From Clostridium sp. DSM 17811 (GTDB lineage: Bacteria; Bacillota; Clostridia; Clostridiales; Clostridiaceae): 64,000 nt of DNA. This document shows positions 7,888 through 16,348 of the stretch, in pieces; within the stretch, counting starts at the first letter, position 1, and every line of letters begins with the position of its first letter. The notes beneath the pieces are model-generated. The model was given only the letters and a program-made list of their open reading frames with translations. It ran no database searches and was not told the DNA's origin. The stretch lies in assembly GCF_018861905.1 (NCBI RefSeq), contig NZ_JAHLDU010000005.1, positions 124,001 through 188,000 of the forward strand. The letters run 5' to 3'. Both the position numbers and the translations under genes were made by a program.

Positions 7888-8940
7888 ATGTCAAATATTT
7901 TTAGTTCATTTCAAGTAAAAAATGTATCATTTAGTAACAGGATAGTTATGGCTCCTCTTGTACGTTTTGGCTTACCAAGCTATGAGGGAAGTATGGGTGA
8001 AAAACTTATGAATGACTATTTGAGTAGAGCCGATAAAAAAATTGGGCTAATCATCAGTCAAGCACTTTCCGTATCGTCTGACTGTAATACATCAAGTAAG
8101 GCTGGTGGTACATCTGGCGGGGCTGGCGTCTACTCCGACCAACATGTCGGATATCTGAGTGAATTAGCTGAAGCTTACCATAAGAACGGAACTGTTTTTT
8201 TTGCACAGCTTGCTCTTCCTGGTTTCGGTTTTTATGACGACAATTCCAGAGATATTAATAAGTTGACTAAAAAGGATTTAATCAAAATTAGAGACGAGTT
8301 TATTAGGGGGGCAGAGATTTGCAAAAGGGCTGGCCTTGATGGAATTGAACTGCATGGAGCACATTCTTTTTTTCTGAACATGATGGCATCTGAGCATTCC
8401 AATAAGCGTCAAGATAGTTATGGCGGCGATTTGGACGGAAGGCTATCTTTAGTGAAGGAAATCACTGAGGGAATTAAGAGCTTCGCTGGAGATAGTTTCA
8501 TCGTATCCTATCGAATGGGATGGGGGGATAGCTTGGATGCAGACGTAAAGATTGCACAAAAACTTGAGGACATAGGAATTGATATGTTGCATGTGTCTAC
8601 GGGTATACCAGGAGAAAGAAAGCTAGAACTTCCGTCCGATTTTCAGTATAATGAAATAGTTTATACTGGCGGATACGTCAAAAAACATGTAAAAATTCCT
8701 GTTATCTGCGTAAATAACATCAAGACACTGGGTAGAGGCAACGCGCTGATTGAAAATAACTACTGCGATTTTGTTGCATATGGGAAGCCGTTTTTAGCTG
8801 ATGCCAGATTTATCGAAAGGTCATTAAAGGACAGCAATTACAAGCCATGCTTTGAATGCCGTGACTGTAAATGGTTTACAGATGGCGAGAAGTGTCCGGT
8901 ACAATTGAAAGCGAAGGTTAAAGGTAGCAGCCTACATTAA
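7888..8940 (+). CDS. Old yellow enzyme-type NADH:flavin oxidoreductase
   Basis: This 350-residue protein is a single TIM-barrel flavoprotein. NRIVMAPLVR starts the FMN site, HGAHSFFLNMMASEHSN carries the paired His156/His159 that bind the carbonyl of the substrate, and the C-terminal part has phosphate-binding glycines. The end carries CFECRDCKWFTDGEKC, a short cysteine cluster near residues 327-343 instead of the long 2-enoate-reductase extension. It probably reduces activated C=C bonds of enals, enones or quinones. RBS TAGGAGAG is upstream. It is next to other electrophile-handling genes but has no MerR-type promoter of its own that I can see. Confidence 0.88.
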   Translation: MSNIFSSFQVKNVSFSNRIVMAPLVRFGLPSYEGSMGEKLMNDYLSRADKKIGLIISQALSVSSDCNTSSKAGGTSGGAGVYSDQHVGYLSELAEAYHKNGTVFFAQLALPGFGFYDDNSRDINKLTKKDLIKIRDEFIRGAEICKRAGLDGIELHGAHSFFLNMMASEHSNKRQDSYGGDLDGRLSLVKEITEGIKSFAGDSFIVSYRMGWGDSLDADVKIAQKLEDIGIDMLHVSTGIPGERKLELPSDFQYNEIVYTGGYVKKHVKIPVICVNNIKTLGRGNALIENNYCDFVAYGKPFLADARFIERSLKDSNYKPCFECRDCKWFTDGEKCPVQLKAKVKGSSLH

Positions 8941-9022
8941 TCCGTGTGCGTTTTCATACGCCACGGCTTGGGCGAAAGTGATTTCCTACGGCCTTTTTAA
9001 GTTTTGCATAAGGCAATAAAAA

Positions 9023-9070
9023 AAGAGGCTATGTTTTCTAAAAAAGAAAACATAGCCTCTTATACTTTTT
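9023..9070. terminator. Bidirectional-looking terminator after the old yellow enzyme gene
   Basis: The 17-bp stem AAGAGGCTATGTTTTCT / AGAAAACATAGCCTCTT (9023-9039 with 9045-9061) has an A-run on its left and a short T-rich tail on its right. Confidence 0.75.
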
Positions 9071-9113
9071 CCTGATGGAAGCTTTATAAAATTGTTTTGG
9101 TGTAATATGAAAA

Positions 9114-9148
9114 CAAAGGCATCAGAATTTTTGGTTCTAATGCCTTTG
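9114..9148. repeat. Inverted repeat, possible terminator
   Basis: CAAAGGCATCAGAA (9114-9127) pairs with TTCTAATGCCTTTG (9135-9148) with one mismatch and a 7-nt loop. The following bases are only weakly T-rich, so termination is uncertain. Confidence 0.45.
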
Positions 9149-9284
9149 CCTTTAACTCTGTAAACACTAAAAAGTCAGAGCCTTAAGCAATGTAAAGTAT
9201 CTTACTGATATAAGAATCTAGGATATCTTGTGTCTTTCCATTAAATAAGCAGACATATATTTTAATTAATTTTCTAAAAAAGAC

Positions 9285-9315
9285 TTGACTTAAAGTTAAC
9301 TTTAAACTTTAAACT
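9285..9315 (+). promoter_or_regulatory. MerR/AdhR-type promoter with 19-bp spacer (site 4)
   Basis: TTGACT (9285-9290) and TAAACT (9310-9315) are 19 bp apart with dyad CTTAAAG-TTAA-CTTTAAA (9289-9306), the closest match in the window to the published AdhR half-sites. It precedes a flavodoxin remnant and the alpha/beta hydrolase gene at 9649. Confidence 0.75.
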
Positions 9316-9482
9316 GTAGTAGTACATAGATAACAGAACTGATTTAATTGACAGATTTGGAGCAATTTAAAATATTGGAAATATTAAACCAAGGCGAGCA
9401 ATTAACTGTTCTGCTGAATCAATCATGTCTGCACTTTTATGAAAAGTAATTATTATATAACGATAAAAACAGGCAACAAAGA

Positions 9483-9581
9483 TATTTCTTATATTATGGA
9501 AACACAAAAATTATTGCTTATCAAATTCACGAAAAGTAAGGAAGTGATATTTTTGAAATTAAGACATTAATTGTAAAATAA
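9483..9581 (+). pseudogene. Flavodoxin N-terminal remnant
   Basis: Frame 9483 reads YFLYYGNTKIIAYQIHEK, stop, GSDIFEIKTLIVK, stop. The GNTK phosphate-loop and the following DIFEIKT strand are characteristic of bacterial flavodoxins involved in detoxification, but an in-frame TAA interrupts the helix and the rest of the gene is gone. It stands behind MerR promoter site 4, so that promoter probably once served a flavodoxin gene. Confidence 0.6.
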
Positions 9582-9648
9582 AGGAATGAAAAAAAGATGA
9601 ATATTAATAAAACAAATATGTAATCAATAAAAGAAAGAGGAGATTATT

Positions 9649-10764
9649 ATGAAAATGAAGCTTTTTAGTAATAAATTAGCAAAAACTATTATGTTGGGGC
9701 TTTCACTTACAATTGTGGGCGGTGGTGCTGCAGTTGCTTTGGCGGCGCAACATGTGAAACAGACACAAATTAAAGCGGTTAAGAAACTGCCAGTGAGTCT
9801 GCCAGCAGGCGATATGTTACGTGGTGCAGACAATTTTTACAAGAGCGACAAAGTAGATGTTCAGAAAGTTACGTTTCACAACAGTTACAATATGAAGGTA
9901 GCTGGTAATTTGTTTGTGCCAAAGAACTTGGATAAAAGCAAAAAACATTCAGCCATTGTTGTCGGACATCCTATGGGCGCAGTAAAAGAGCAAAGTGCAA
10001 ATCTTTATGCTCAAAAAATGGCAGATAAGGGATATGTAACAATTTCGTATGATATGTCCTTCTGGGGGGACAGTGAAGGGGAACCTGGCAACAATGTATC
10101 ACCAGACATTTATGCGGATGATTTCAGCGCCGCGGTTGATTTTCTTGATACCTTGGCTTATGTAGACCGTGGAAACATTGGAGTCATTGGTATCTGCGGC
10201 AGTGGTAGTTTTGCAATAAGTGCAGCTAAAATTGATCCGCGTATGAAGGCGGTTGCTACGGTCAGCATGTATGATATGGGAAGTGTAAATCGTAATGCAC
10301 TGAATCACAGCCAGACGTTAGCGCAGCGTAAAAAGATTATCGCAGATGCAGCAAGTCAGCGTGATATCGAATATGCAGGCGGTCAACTGAAATATACAAG
10401 TGGTACACCGGAAAAAATCGATGCGAAATCTTCGCCAATTGCTAAAGAATTTTACGATTTCTATCGTACTTCTAGAGGAGCTGCTAATACAACTACACAG
10501 CCGACGCTTACGGGCAATATGAAATTCATGAATTTTTATCCATTCAATGATATTGAAACAATTTCACCGCGTCCATTGCTTTTCATTACTGGTACAAAGG
10601 CTCATTCCATTGAATTCAGTAAGGATGCTTATGCAAAAGCTGCTGAACCGAAAGAATTGTATCTTGTTCCAAATGCTGGGCATGCTGATCTTTATGATCG
10701 AACAGATCTAATTCCTTTTGATAAACTCACGCAGTTTTTCAATAAATACTTGAATAAAAAATAA
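9649..10764 (+). CDS. Secreted or anchored alpha/beta hydrolase (YcjY/dienelactone-hydrolase-like)
   Basis: This 371-residue protein begins with a signal-like segment (basic KMKLFSNKLAK, hydrophobic core to about residue 33, then AAQ). The alpha/beta fold is shown by VVGHPMGAVKEQ, the acidic loop SYDMSFWGDSEG, and the nucleophile elbow GICGSGSFAIS, where Cys stands at the usual nucleophile place, as in dienelactone-hydrolase-like proteins. Near the C-terminus PLLFITGTKAHS and VPNAGHADLYD provide the Asp/His region. RBS AGAGGAG precedes the start. It is the first intact gene after MerR promoter site 4. The natural substrate is unknown. Confidence 0.85.
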   Translation: MKMKLFSNKLAKTIMLGLSLTIVGGGAAVALAAQHVKQTQIKAVKKLPVSLPAGDMLRGADNFYKSDKVDVQKVTFHNSYNMKVAGNLFVPKNLDKSKKHSAIVVGHPMGAVKEQSANLYAQKMADKGYVTISYDMSFWGDSEGEPGNNVSPDIYADDFSAAVDFLDTLAYVDRGNIGVIGICGSGSFAISAAKIDPRMKAVATVSMYDMGSVNRNALNHSQTLAQRKKIIADAASQRDIEYAGGQLKYTSGTPEKIDAKSSPIAKEFYDFYRTSRGAANTTTQPTLTGNMKFMNFYPFNDIETISPRPLLFITGTKAHSIEFSKDAYAKAAEPKELYLVPNAGHADLYDRTDLIPFDKLTQFFNKYLNKK

Positions 10765-10774
10765 AGAAAATGTA

Positions 10775-10820
10775 CCCCATAGAGTAGACAATTAAAAAAA
10801 GTCACTCTATGGGGCATTTT
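10775..10820 (+). terminator. Terminator after the alpha/beta hydrolase gene
   Basis: CCCCATAGAGT (10775-10785) pairs with ACTCTATGGGG (10804-10814) and is followed by CATTTTTA. Confidence 0.8.
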
Positions 10821-10867
10821 TATGGTTAATTAATTTGGAATGTAAATGATTATGTTTTATTCAGTTA

Positions 10868-11355
10868 ACATATAATTTGCGCTGTATTATAAGCACAGTG
10901 GTAAATGTGCTTATGTTATCACCGATGATACTTTTGATGATAACAGGAATTATGATATCAAAAGATGTGTTTGCATTTCTTGAAATAAGTGGTGGATTTG
11001 CGGTACGTGGGTTACATACATTTGCAGCTACATGGAGATTAGTATTTATGTCTGTACATGTTGGTATGCATTGGCAAATGCTGATTAATATGACAACAAA
11101 AATAACTGGGCATACTGATAAGAATATTATAGTAACAATTATTAAACGTCTCACAACACTTGGTATTGTGGTATATGGAATTAAATCCTTTTTGATTTGG
11201 ATATCAGTTAAAAGTTATTCATGCAAACAACTTTTAGCTATTGGAATTTTGACGAGTCGACCATAGGATTTTTCTTATCTTATCTATCAATTATGGGCAT
11301 CTATATTGTAGTAACATATTACTTATTAGTTTTAACAAATAAATTTCATAAGTAA
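10868..11355 (+). pseudogene. DUF4405 membrane protein, 5'-truncated and frameshifted
   Basis: The first part reads as a hydrophobic protein with RGLHTFAATW and MSVHVGMHW, the two histidine-containing helices of DUF4405 (cytochrome-b-like, possibly haem-binding) proteins. Near 11215 the frame is lost, and the C-terminus continues in another frame from 11221 (MQTTFSYWNFDESTIGFF, then a final hydrophobic helix) to TAA at 11355. There is no start codon with a ribosome site, since an in-frame stop lies at 10847-10849. The gene is therefore damaged at both the 5' end and internally, unless the frameshift is a sequencing error. Confidence 0.75.
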
Positions 11356-11361
11356 AAGGGC

Positions 11362-11392
11362 TTGACTTGGAGTGCACTCTAAGTGGTAGGCT
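11362..11392 (+). promoter_or_regulatory. MerR/AdhR-type promoter with 19-bp spacer (site 5)
   Basis: TTGACT (11362-11367) and TAGGCT (11387-11392) are 19 bp apart, with the dyad CTTGGAG-TGCA-CTCTAAG. The 20 bp ACTTGGAGTGCACTCTAAGT is almost a perfect palindrome. It precedes a truncated flavoprotein gene, then DUF362 and carboxymuconolactone decarboxylase-family genes. Confidence 0.78.
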
Positions 11393-11447
11393 ATATATAG
11401 TATCGAAAATATGAAATACAAAATATAGAAAAGAAATGATAAATACA

Positions 11448-11887
11448 ATGAGTAATAGAAAAACTAAAACGACTAATAAAAATTATTCTTTTTTGGATCA
11501 CCAGTGCATTGGGCATCAGCAGGTGGTGCTATAACATCATTTTTAGATAGAGTATTTTATGCAGATCTTAATAGTGGCAGACAGTCATTCTATTTAAAAC
11601 CTGCAGCATGTGTCATATCAGCAAGAAGAGCAGGAACAACTGCAACCTTTGATCAATTGAATAAGTATTTTGGATTAATGCAGATGCCAATTGTTTCATC
11701 ACAATATTGGAATATGGTTCATGGCGCAACTCCAGAGCAAGTAAAACAGGATATAGAAGGACTTCAGATTATGAGAACTCTTGGAAGAAATATGGCATTT
11801 TTCTTAAAATGCAAGGAAGTTGGTCTTAAGAATGGTGTAGAAATGCCAGAACGAGAAACTGCTACATTTACTAATTTTATAAGATGA
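11448..11887 (+). pseudogene. Flavodoxin-like oxidoreductase with an internal/5' deletion
   Basis: From about 11489 the frame reads FGSPVHWASAGGAITSFLDR and continues to IVSSQYWNMVHG and FTNFIR, matching the second half of the intact 209-residue oxidoreductase at 17496 (GSPVYYAGATGQLTSFLNR, IVSSQYWNQVHG, THFIR). The first half, including the FMN phosphate loop, is absent. A separate start (ATG 11448, MSNRKTKTTNK) is out of frame with it and hits a stop. A deletion therefore joined a foreign or residual start to the 3' half. It still sits directly behind MerR promoter site 5. Confidence 0.8.
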
Positions 11888-11916
11888 TTTTAACGTAGCA
11901 TAATATAAGATATATA

Positions 11917-11973
11917 GATTGGTTGATAAAAGTTAATGGCATTGCCTGAGAGAAAAGAATATATCAACTAATC
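11917..11973. repeat. Imperfect hairpin in the DUF362 leader
   Basis: GATTGGTTGATA (11917-11928) pairs with TATCAACTAATC (11962-11973) with one mismatch. No T-run follows. It may be a residual leader structure between the damaged flavoprotein and DUF362; no known riboswitch is recognised. Confidence 0.35.
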
Positions 11974-12030
11974 TTATACATTAAATGATATGCGAAGCAA
12001 GAGAACAGTTATTTAAAAGGAGAGAATGAT

Positions 12031-12930
12031 ATGAAATTATTATTAAACAAGAAAAACAGTAATAACCAAACGCAAGCTTCTGTATATATGACAAAAGATA
12101 TAAGTGCAGAAGGATTAATGGCTATTTACGAAGCATTAGGTCGCATTGCAGCAGGAAAAGTAGCTGTCAAAATATCAAGTGGTGAACCTGGAGGTCATTA
12201 TTTTCTATCTCCAAAATTGATTGCACCATTGGTTCAGTTAGTTAATGGAACAATTGTAGAATGCAATACTGCATATGGTGGAGGACGTGGAGATACATTG
12301 GCTCATCGTCATGTTGTAGAAAGACATGGATTTACAGAGATTGCGACCGTTGACATCATGGATGCAGATGGTTCTATGAGTATCCCAGTTGTTGGAGGAA
12401 AACATCTAAAAGAAGATATGGTTGGTTCACATTTTGCAGATTATGATTTTGTAATTAACCTTGCACATTTTAAAGGGCATGCCATGGGTGGATTTGGCGG
12501 AGTTCTTAAAAATATGTCCATAGGAATTGCGTCTTCTATGGGAAAGAGTCTGATTCATAGTGCAGGTAAGGAAAAGACTGGATTTTCAATGAATACACCT
12601 CAGGATGATTTTTTAGAGTCCATGGCTGAAGCTGCAAAAGCTGTTGCCAGTTATGTGGGAGAAAACATTATTTATATCAATGTTATGAATTACTTATCTG
12701 TAGATTGTGACTGTGATTCTAATCCAGCAAAACCAGAAATGAATGACATTGGGATACTTGCATCTTTAGACCCAGTGGCATTGGATCAAGCATGTGTTGA
12801 TCTAGTATATGCAGCGACCGATGGAAAAGCACTTATTGAGAGAATGGAGTCTAGACATGGAATTCATACAGTAGAATATGCAGAAGAAATTGGAGTTGGA
12901 ACTCGTAACTATGATTTATATAGAATTTAG
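12031..12930 (+). CDS. DUF362 domain-containing protein
   Basis: This 299-residue protein matches DUF362: VAVKISSGEPGGHYFLSPKLIAPLV near the start, TAYGGGRGDT, and the central NLAHFKGHAMGGFGGVLKNMSIG block with clustered His and Gly. Many DUF362 proteins carry a C-terminal ferredoxin domain; this one does not, although it has a CDCDSNPAKP segment near residue 230. Function in the family is unassigned, with a redox role often suggested by context. It has a good AAGGAGAG site and is transcribed with the carboxymuconolactone decarboxylase gene, presumably from MerR promoter site 5. Confidence 0.85.
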   Translation: MKLLLNKKNSNNQTQASVYMTKDISAEGLMAIYEALGRIAAGKVAVKISSGEPGGHYFLSPKLIAPLVQLVNGTIVECNTAYGGGRGDTLAHRHVVERHGFTEIATVDIMDADGSMSIPVVGGKHLKEDMVGSHFADYDFVINLAHFKGHAMGGFGGVLKNMSIGIASSMGKSLIHSAGKEKTGFSMNTPQDDFLESMAEAAKAVASYVGENIIYINVMNYLSVDCDCDSNPAKPEMNDIGILASLDPVALDQACVDLVYAATDGKALIERMESRHGIHTVEYAEEIGVGTRNYDLYRI

Positions 12931-12998
12931 GAATTATTTCTGCCTATGATCGAGGAACTCGAAATCATTTTTGGATAGAAATAAAGGAGGAATTAAAA

Positions 12999-13760
12999 AT
13001 GGCAATTACAGACTTTTCAAAAGAGTATCATGAAAGGATGTTTCCAGGCATTGCATCAAAGCTTTTAGAAACAGACCCAGAATTTGTTGAGCGATTTGAT
13101 AACTTTGCATTTGATGAAGTTGTAAATCAGGATGATTTGGAAGATCGTACTAGAATGATGGTAATTATTGCGACATTGATTGGCTGTCAAGGTATCGATG
13201 AGTTCAAAGTGATGGTACCTGCTGCACTTAATTTTGGAGTAACACCAGTAGAAGTGAAAGAAATTGTATATCAAGCCGTAGCTTACCTTGGAATGGGAAG
13301 GGTAATTCCATTCCTTCATAGCACTAATGATGTATTAACAGCAAGAGGTATTAAGTTACCACTTGAAGGACAGGTTAGCACTACAACTGAAAATCGTTTA
13401 GAAAAAGGAGTTCAGGCGCAGGTTGACATCTTTGGAGATGGAATGAAAGAATTTTATAAGTCAGGACCGCAGGAATCACGTCACATCAATCATTGGTTAG
13501 CTGATAATTGCTTTGGCGATTATTATACGCGAAGTGGCCTTGACTATGGGCAGCGCGAGATGATTACTTTTTGCTTCTTATTCGCACAGGGTGGTTGTGA
13601 GTCACAACTTACAAGCCATGCTGCAGCCAATATGAAGATTGGTAATGATAAGCAGTTTTTAATTAAGATTATTTCACAGTGCCTACCGTTCATAGGTTAT
13701 CCAAGAAGTCTTAATGCACTCAGCTGCCTAAATAATGCAGCTGCTCAGATGGGGAAATAA
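12999..13760 (+). CDS. Carboxymuconolactone decarboxylase-family protein with two CMD domains
   Basis: The 253-residue protein has two AhpD-like helical domains: residues about 35-110 (DRTRMMVIIATLIGCQGIDEF) and about 150-250 (LDYGQREMITFCFLFAQGG, then SHAAANMKIGN). The family includes gamma-carboxymuconolactone decarboxylases and AhpD-type peroxidases. The usual CxxC of AhpD is not visible; a single Cys occurs in IGCQGI, so a thiol peroxidase function is less likely. AAGGAGG precedes the start. Similar two-domain proteins are often found next to cupins and MerR genes in clostridia. Confidence 0.87.
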   Translation: MAITDFSKEYHERMFPGIASKLLETDPEFVERFDNFAFDEVVNQDDLEDRTRMMVIIATLIGCQGIDEFKVMVPAALNFGVTPVEVKEIVYQAVAYLGMGRVIPFLHSTNDVLTARGIKLPLEGQVSTTTENRLEKGVQAQVDIFGDGMKEFYKSGPQESRHINHWLADNCFGDYYTRSGLDYGQREMITFCFLFAQGGCESQLTSHAAANMKIGNDKQFLIKIISQCLPFIGYPRSLNALSCLNNAAAQMGK

Positions 13761-13776
13761 AAGCTGAAACTGTTAC

Positions 13777-13807
13777 TTGACTTGAAGTTGACTCTAAGTA
13801 GTAGAAT
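13777..13807 (+). promoter_or_regulatory. MerR/AdhR-type promoter with 19-bp spacer (site 6)
   Basis: TTGACT (13777-13782) and TAGAAT (13802-13807) are 19 bp apart with dyad CTTGAAG-TTGA-CTCTAAG. It starts 17 bp after the carboxymuconolactone decarboxylase stop codon and drives the cupin gene. Confidence 0.78.
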
Positions 13808-13848
13808 AATTATGTTGTAAATTTTATTGTAAAAGGAGATTATATAAT

Positions 13849-14265
13849 ATGAGTAATAATAAGGAATTAAATAACAATACAATTTTTTCAAAAGGAGAGC
13901 CGCTTCCAGAGAAGTTTTCCAAATATTTTATTGGCCAGGCATATTTAAATATGCTTACGACTACTGGTGTACCAATTGGAAATGTAACATTTGAACCAGC
14001 ATGCCGTAATAATTGGCATATTCATCATAATGGTGGTCAGATTCTTCTCGTAACAGAGGGAAGAGGATGGTATCAGGAATGGGAAAAAGAGGTACAAGAA
14101 TTACATCCAGGTGATGTTGTTAACATTCCACCTGAAGTAAAGCATTGGCATGGAGCAGCAAAAGACAGTACTTTTTCACACTTGGCAGTGGAAGTACCTG
14201 CAGAAGGCGCCTCTAATGAATGGTTAGAAGCAGTTACAGATGAAGTGTACGGAAAGTTAAAATAA
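13849..14265 (+). CDS. Cupin domain-containing protein
   Basis: This 138-residue single-domain cupin has the first metal motif WHIHHNGGQILLVTEGRGWYQE (His residues near 63-66) and the second motif PGDVVNIPPEVKHWHGA. Conserved His and Glu give a typical metal site. Small cupins of this type are often paired with carboxymuconolactone decarboxylase-family proteins, as here, but their reaction is generally unknown. AAAGGAG precedes the ATG, and MerR promoter site 6 lies 42 bp upstream. Confidence 0.88.
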   Translation: MSNNKELNNNTIFSKGEPLPEKFSKYFIGQAYLNMLTTTGVPIGNVTFEPACRNNWHIHHNGGQILLVTEGRGWYQEWEKEVQELHPGDVVNIPPEVKHWHGAAKDSTFSHLAVEVPAEGASNEWLEAVTDEVYGKLK

Positions 14266-14270
14266 GCAAA

Positions 14271-14946
14271 ATGAACAGAACTAAATATATTGGAGCGGCT
14301 ATCTATTACGATGGAGATGCTTGGGATATTTTGTTGGGCAAGACACTAGTGGAAAAATGTCTTCCTGTTATTACCGTGCTAACACTCGCAGCTACAGGTT
14401 CTGAAATGGATGCAGGCGGAGTTATTAGTAATCCTGATACAAAGGACAAGATTGGTTTGATTTTCCCACCAATGCAACCAAAAGTTTCTTTTCTTGATCC
14501 TACCAATACCTACACAGTAAGCAAGTTTCAGACTGCTTCTGGTGCAGCAGATATGTTAAATCATATTATGGAGTTGCCATCCAATGGAACATGAGCTATC
14601 TGCAATTTATGATATTACTCATGGCTTAGGTCTTGCTATTTTAACGCCACATTGGATGGAGTACACATTAGATATGGCGACAGTCTCAAAATTCTATCAG
14701 TTTGGTACCAATGTATTTGGAATTGATAATGGAATGGAACCTATGGAAGTTGCAAAGAGGAGCATTGAACTTGTAAAAGAGTTTTTATTTAATACATTAG
14801 ATTTAAAGAGCACATTTACAGAAATCGGTATCGATGAATCTAATTTTGCAGTTATGGCAAAGAAAGCATGTATGGATGGAGTGATTCCAGCATTTAAACC
14901 ATTGAATCAGAAAGATATTGAAAATATATTTAGAATGTGTCTTTAA
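14271..14946 (+). pseudogene. Iron-containing alcohol dehydrogenase remnant with deletions and a frameshift
   Basis: The first piece (14271-14594) contains YYDGDAWDILLGK, TLAATGSEMDAGGVISN and FQTASGAADMLNHIME, corresponding to the middle of the intact dehydrogenase at 4038. It then jumps, with a frame change near 14580, to PMEHELSAIYDITHGLGLAIL and the C-terminus up to 14946. About 100 N-terminal residues and roughly 80 internal residues are missing. It is only 5 nt after the cupin stop codon, so an alcohol dehydrogenase was probably once part of the cupin operon. Confidence 0.88.
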
Positions 14947-15038
14947 TAATTTAGTTAATGAACTGTAACGCACTTGCATCAAAAGCAGGCGTGATCTAGT
15001 TGTTTTGGTACAGCCTATCCTTGTGTACAATATATAAT

Positions 15039-15093
15039 AAATGGCATGTCAAGAAAACACTGAAATATCAGAGACCTTGATGTGCCATTTTTA
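15039..15093 (+). terminator. Terminator after the alcohol dehydrogenase remnant
   Basis: ATGGCATGTCAAG (15041-15053) pairs with CTTGATGTGCCAT (15076-15088) with two mismatches and is followed by TTTTTAA. Confidence 0.65.
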
Positions 15094-15149
15094 ATAAGTT
15101 GTATTGCTTGATTTCCAGCTAACTTTTGCCAACTATAGACTTTCACCCG

Positions 15150-15250
15150 TTAGTTTAAGACATTCCTTCCATTGCTCAAGCTATATGCCTTAAAATTCTC
15201 TACAATATTACCACCACAAATTGGACATTTACCTATAAGGTTTCTTGCAT
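15150..15250 (-). pseudogene. Possible topoisomerase-III-type zinc-ribbon remnant
   Basis: On the minus strand, downstream of the HxlR gene, the sequence reads IGKCPICGGNIVENFKAYSL and then, with a frame change, WKECLKLTG. This resembles the C-terminal zinc-ribbon repeat of type IA topoisomerases carried on mobile elements. Only one ribbon half remains and the reading frame is broken. It may mark an old mobile-element junction. The assignment is tentative. Confidence 0.4.
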
Positions 15251-15597
15251 CAAATTTTTTTATTACAACATCTGACATTGTCGCCCCATTCACACATACT
15301 GTCTAGAATCGGTATTAGCGACTTGCCGCGCTCAGTTAGGCTGTATTCCACCTTTGGAGGAATCTGTGGATATTCCTCCCGATGGATCAAGTGATCTGCT
15401 TCCAATCCTTTCAGCATCACACTCAAAGTTTTATATGAAATTGTATTGATGTACTTCTTCATCTCATTGAACCTCACTACCTCGAACTCCATGAGACAAT
15501 AGAGAATTACCATTTTATATTTGCCGTTGATAAGGGACAATGTATAGCTGAATCCTGTTTTCTCAAGATCAGCATCTGCAATACATGCTATGCCCAT
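15250..15597 (-). CDS. HxlR-family transcriptional regulator
   Basis: This 115-residue winged-helix protein has the HxlR pattern: GKYKMVILYCLMEFEVVRFNE, then ISYKTLSVMLKGLEADHLIHRE and the wing PPKVEYSLTERGKSL. HxlR proteins such as YodB and HypR respond to quinones, aldehydes or disulfide stress and usually control adjacent oxidoreductases. Cys residues are at positions 5, 34, 103, 109 and 110; Cys5 fits the N-terminal sensing Cys of the YodB type. It is divergent from the NTF2/flavodoxin genes at 15893-18125, its probable targets. RBS GGAGAG is visible on the minus strand. Confidence 0.9.
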   Translation of the reverse strand: MGIACIADADLEKTGFSYTLSLINGKYKMVILYCLMEFEVVRFNEMKKYINTISYKTLSVMLKGLEADHLIHREEYPQIPPKVEYSLTERGKSLIPILDSMCEWGDNVRCCNKKI

Positions 15598-15643
15598 TTT
15601 TTACACTCTCCTTTTGGTAAGTATTAAACGCTTTTGTTAGTAT

Positions 15644-15659
15644 CGCACATAGATGTGCG
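15644..15659. promoter_or_regulatory. Candidate HxlR operator (CGCACAT-AG-ATGTGCG)
   Basis: A perfect 7+2+7 inverted repeat lies 47 bp upstream of the HxlR start codon in the divergent intergenic region. Its position suits autoregulation and control of the NTF2/flavodoxin genes. Confidence 0.5.
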
Positions 15660-15727
15660 TACTTGATTGATTTCCTATTTGCAATATAATCGTAGTAGAT
15701 AAAAACATTGTTGTCAATCAAATCTAA

Positions 15728-15832
15728 CTTTCTGACAACGGTGCCGTGATTTGTGATTCCGGCGACGGCATACAAGTTGGAAAAATCATGCGGGCGGTTT
15801 TTGGTGGATATGAAATTGTCAACAACATCTAA
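15728..15832 (+). pseudogene. Unrecognised 3' gene remnant
   Basis: Between the HxlR gene and the NTF2 gene a 34-codon frame without a start reads LSDNGAVICDSGDGIQVGKI, then MRAVFGGYEIVNNI and TAA. Amino-acid composition and higher GC content look like real coding sequence, so this is probably the tail of a lost gene. I do not recognise the family. Confidence 0.4.
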
Positions 15833-15892
15833 TCAGATAACTTGGATCAATGATCCTTATTATAATAAATTATTAAAAAGGAGTCTTTTATC

Positions 15893-16273
15893 ATGAGAAA
15901 CAATATTAGCGATTACGAAGCAGTTGAAAAGGCCGCAAGAAAGTTTGCCGAGGCTGTTGCCACGGGTAAAAGTGAAATCTGTAAACCGTATTTCTATGAC
16001 GAAGCAGTAATGTTCGGCTATCTGGACGGCAGACTGGAGCACGGCGGTATCCAAAATCTCTACGACAACCTAGATAATGCAGGTTCTGATCCGAAATATG
16101 TTTATCGTGTTGACGTTCTCACCATCGAGGAAACCGTAGCCATCGTACAGGTTATCGAGGATAACTGGGGCGGACACAACTTCACTGATTATTTGATGAT
16201 GATGAAGATGGAGGACGGCTGGAAGGTCGTAGCTAAGGTTTACAACCAGAATTCCAACACAATTAAAAAGTAA
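15893..16273 (+). CDS. NTF2-like / lumazine-binding-family (SnoaL-type) protein
   Basis: This 126-residue protein fits the cone-shaped NTF2-like fold: N-terminal helix EAVEKAARKFAEAVATGK, then YDEAVMFGYLDGR, and the closing strands NFTDYLMMMKMEDGWKVVAKVY. The putative lumazine-binding subgroup is common next to flavoproteins. No catalytic residues can be assigned. An AAGGAG site lies before the start. It is the first gene of an apparent four-gene unit with three flavodoxin-like oxidoreductases, divergent from HxlR. Its third codon positions are richer in G and C than those of the genes to its left. Confidence 0.8.
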   Translation: MRNNISDYEAVEKAARKFAEAVATGKSEICKPYFYDEAVMFGYLDGRLEHGGIQNLYDNLDNAGSDPKYVYRVDVLTIEETVAIVQVIEDNWGGHNFTDYLMMMKMEDGWKVVAKVYNQNSNTIKK

Positions 16274-16348
16274 TTTTGAGGCAAGGTGATTAGGTTGAAA
16301 CATCCAGCCACTTTTTCTAAACAATTAAAACAAAAAAGGAGATAAAAC

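Larger units (their letters stand above)
8941..9648. other. 708-bp intergenic stretch with hairpins, a MerR-type promoter and a flavodoxin remnant
   Basis: This gap has no intact gene. It holds a small GC-rich hairpin right after the old yellow enzyme (CCGTGTGCGT with ACGCCACGG, 8942-8966), a terminator at 9023, a second hairpin at 9114, MerR promoter site 4 at 9285 and the flavodoxin remnant at 9483. A 33-codon open piece (9348-9449, starting TTG, with EQFKILEILNQGEQ) has no visible ribosome site and I do not recognise it. Confidence 0.6.

Noticed and set aside
9348-9449. Small gene starting TTG 9348 (33 codons).
   Set aside because: No ribosome site and no recognisable family; listed only as an unrecognised open stretch within the intergenic entry.
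11917-11973. Riboswitch in the DUF362 leader.
   Set aside because: There is one imperfect hairpin but no conserved core of any riboswitch class that I know and no terminator.
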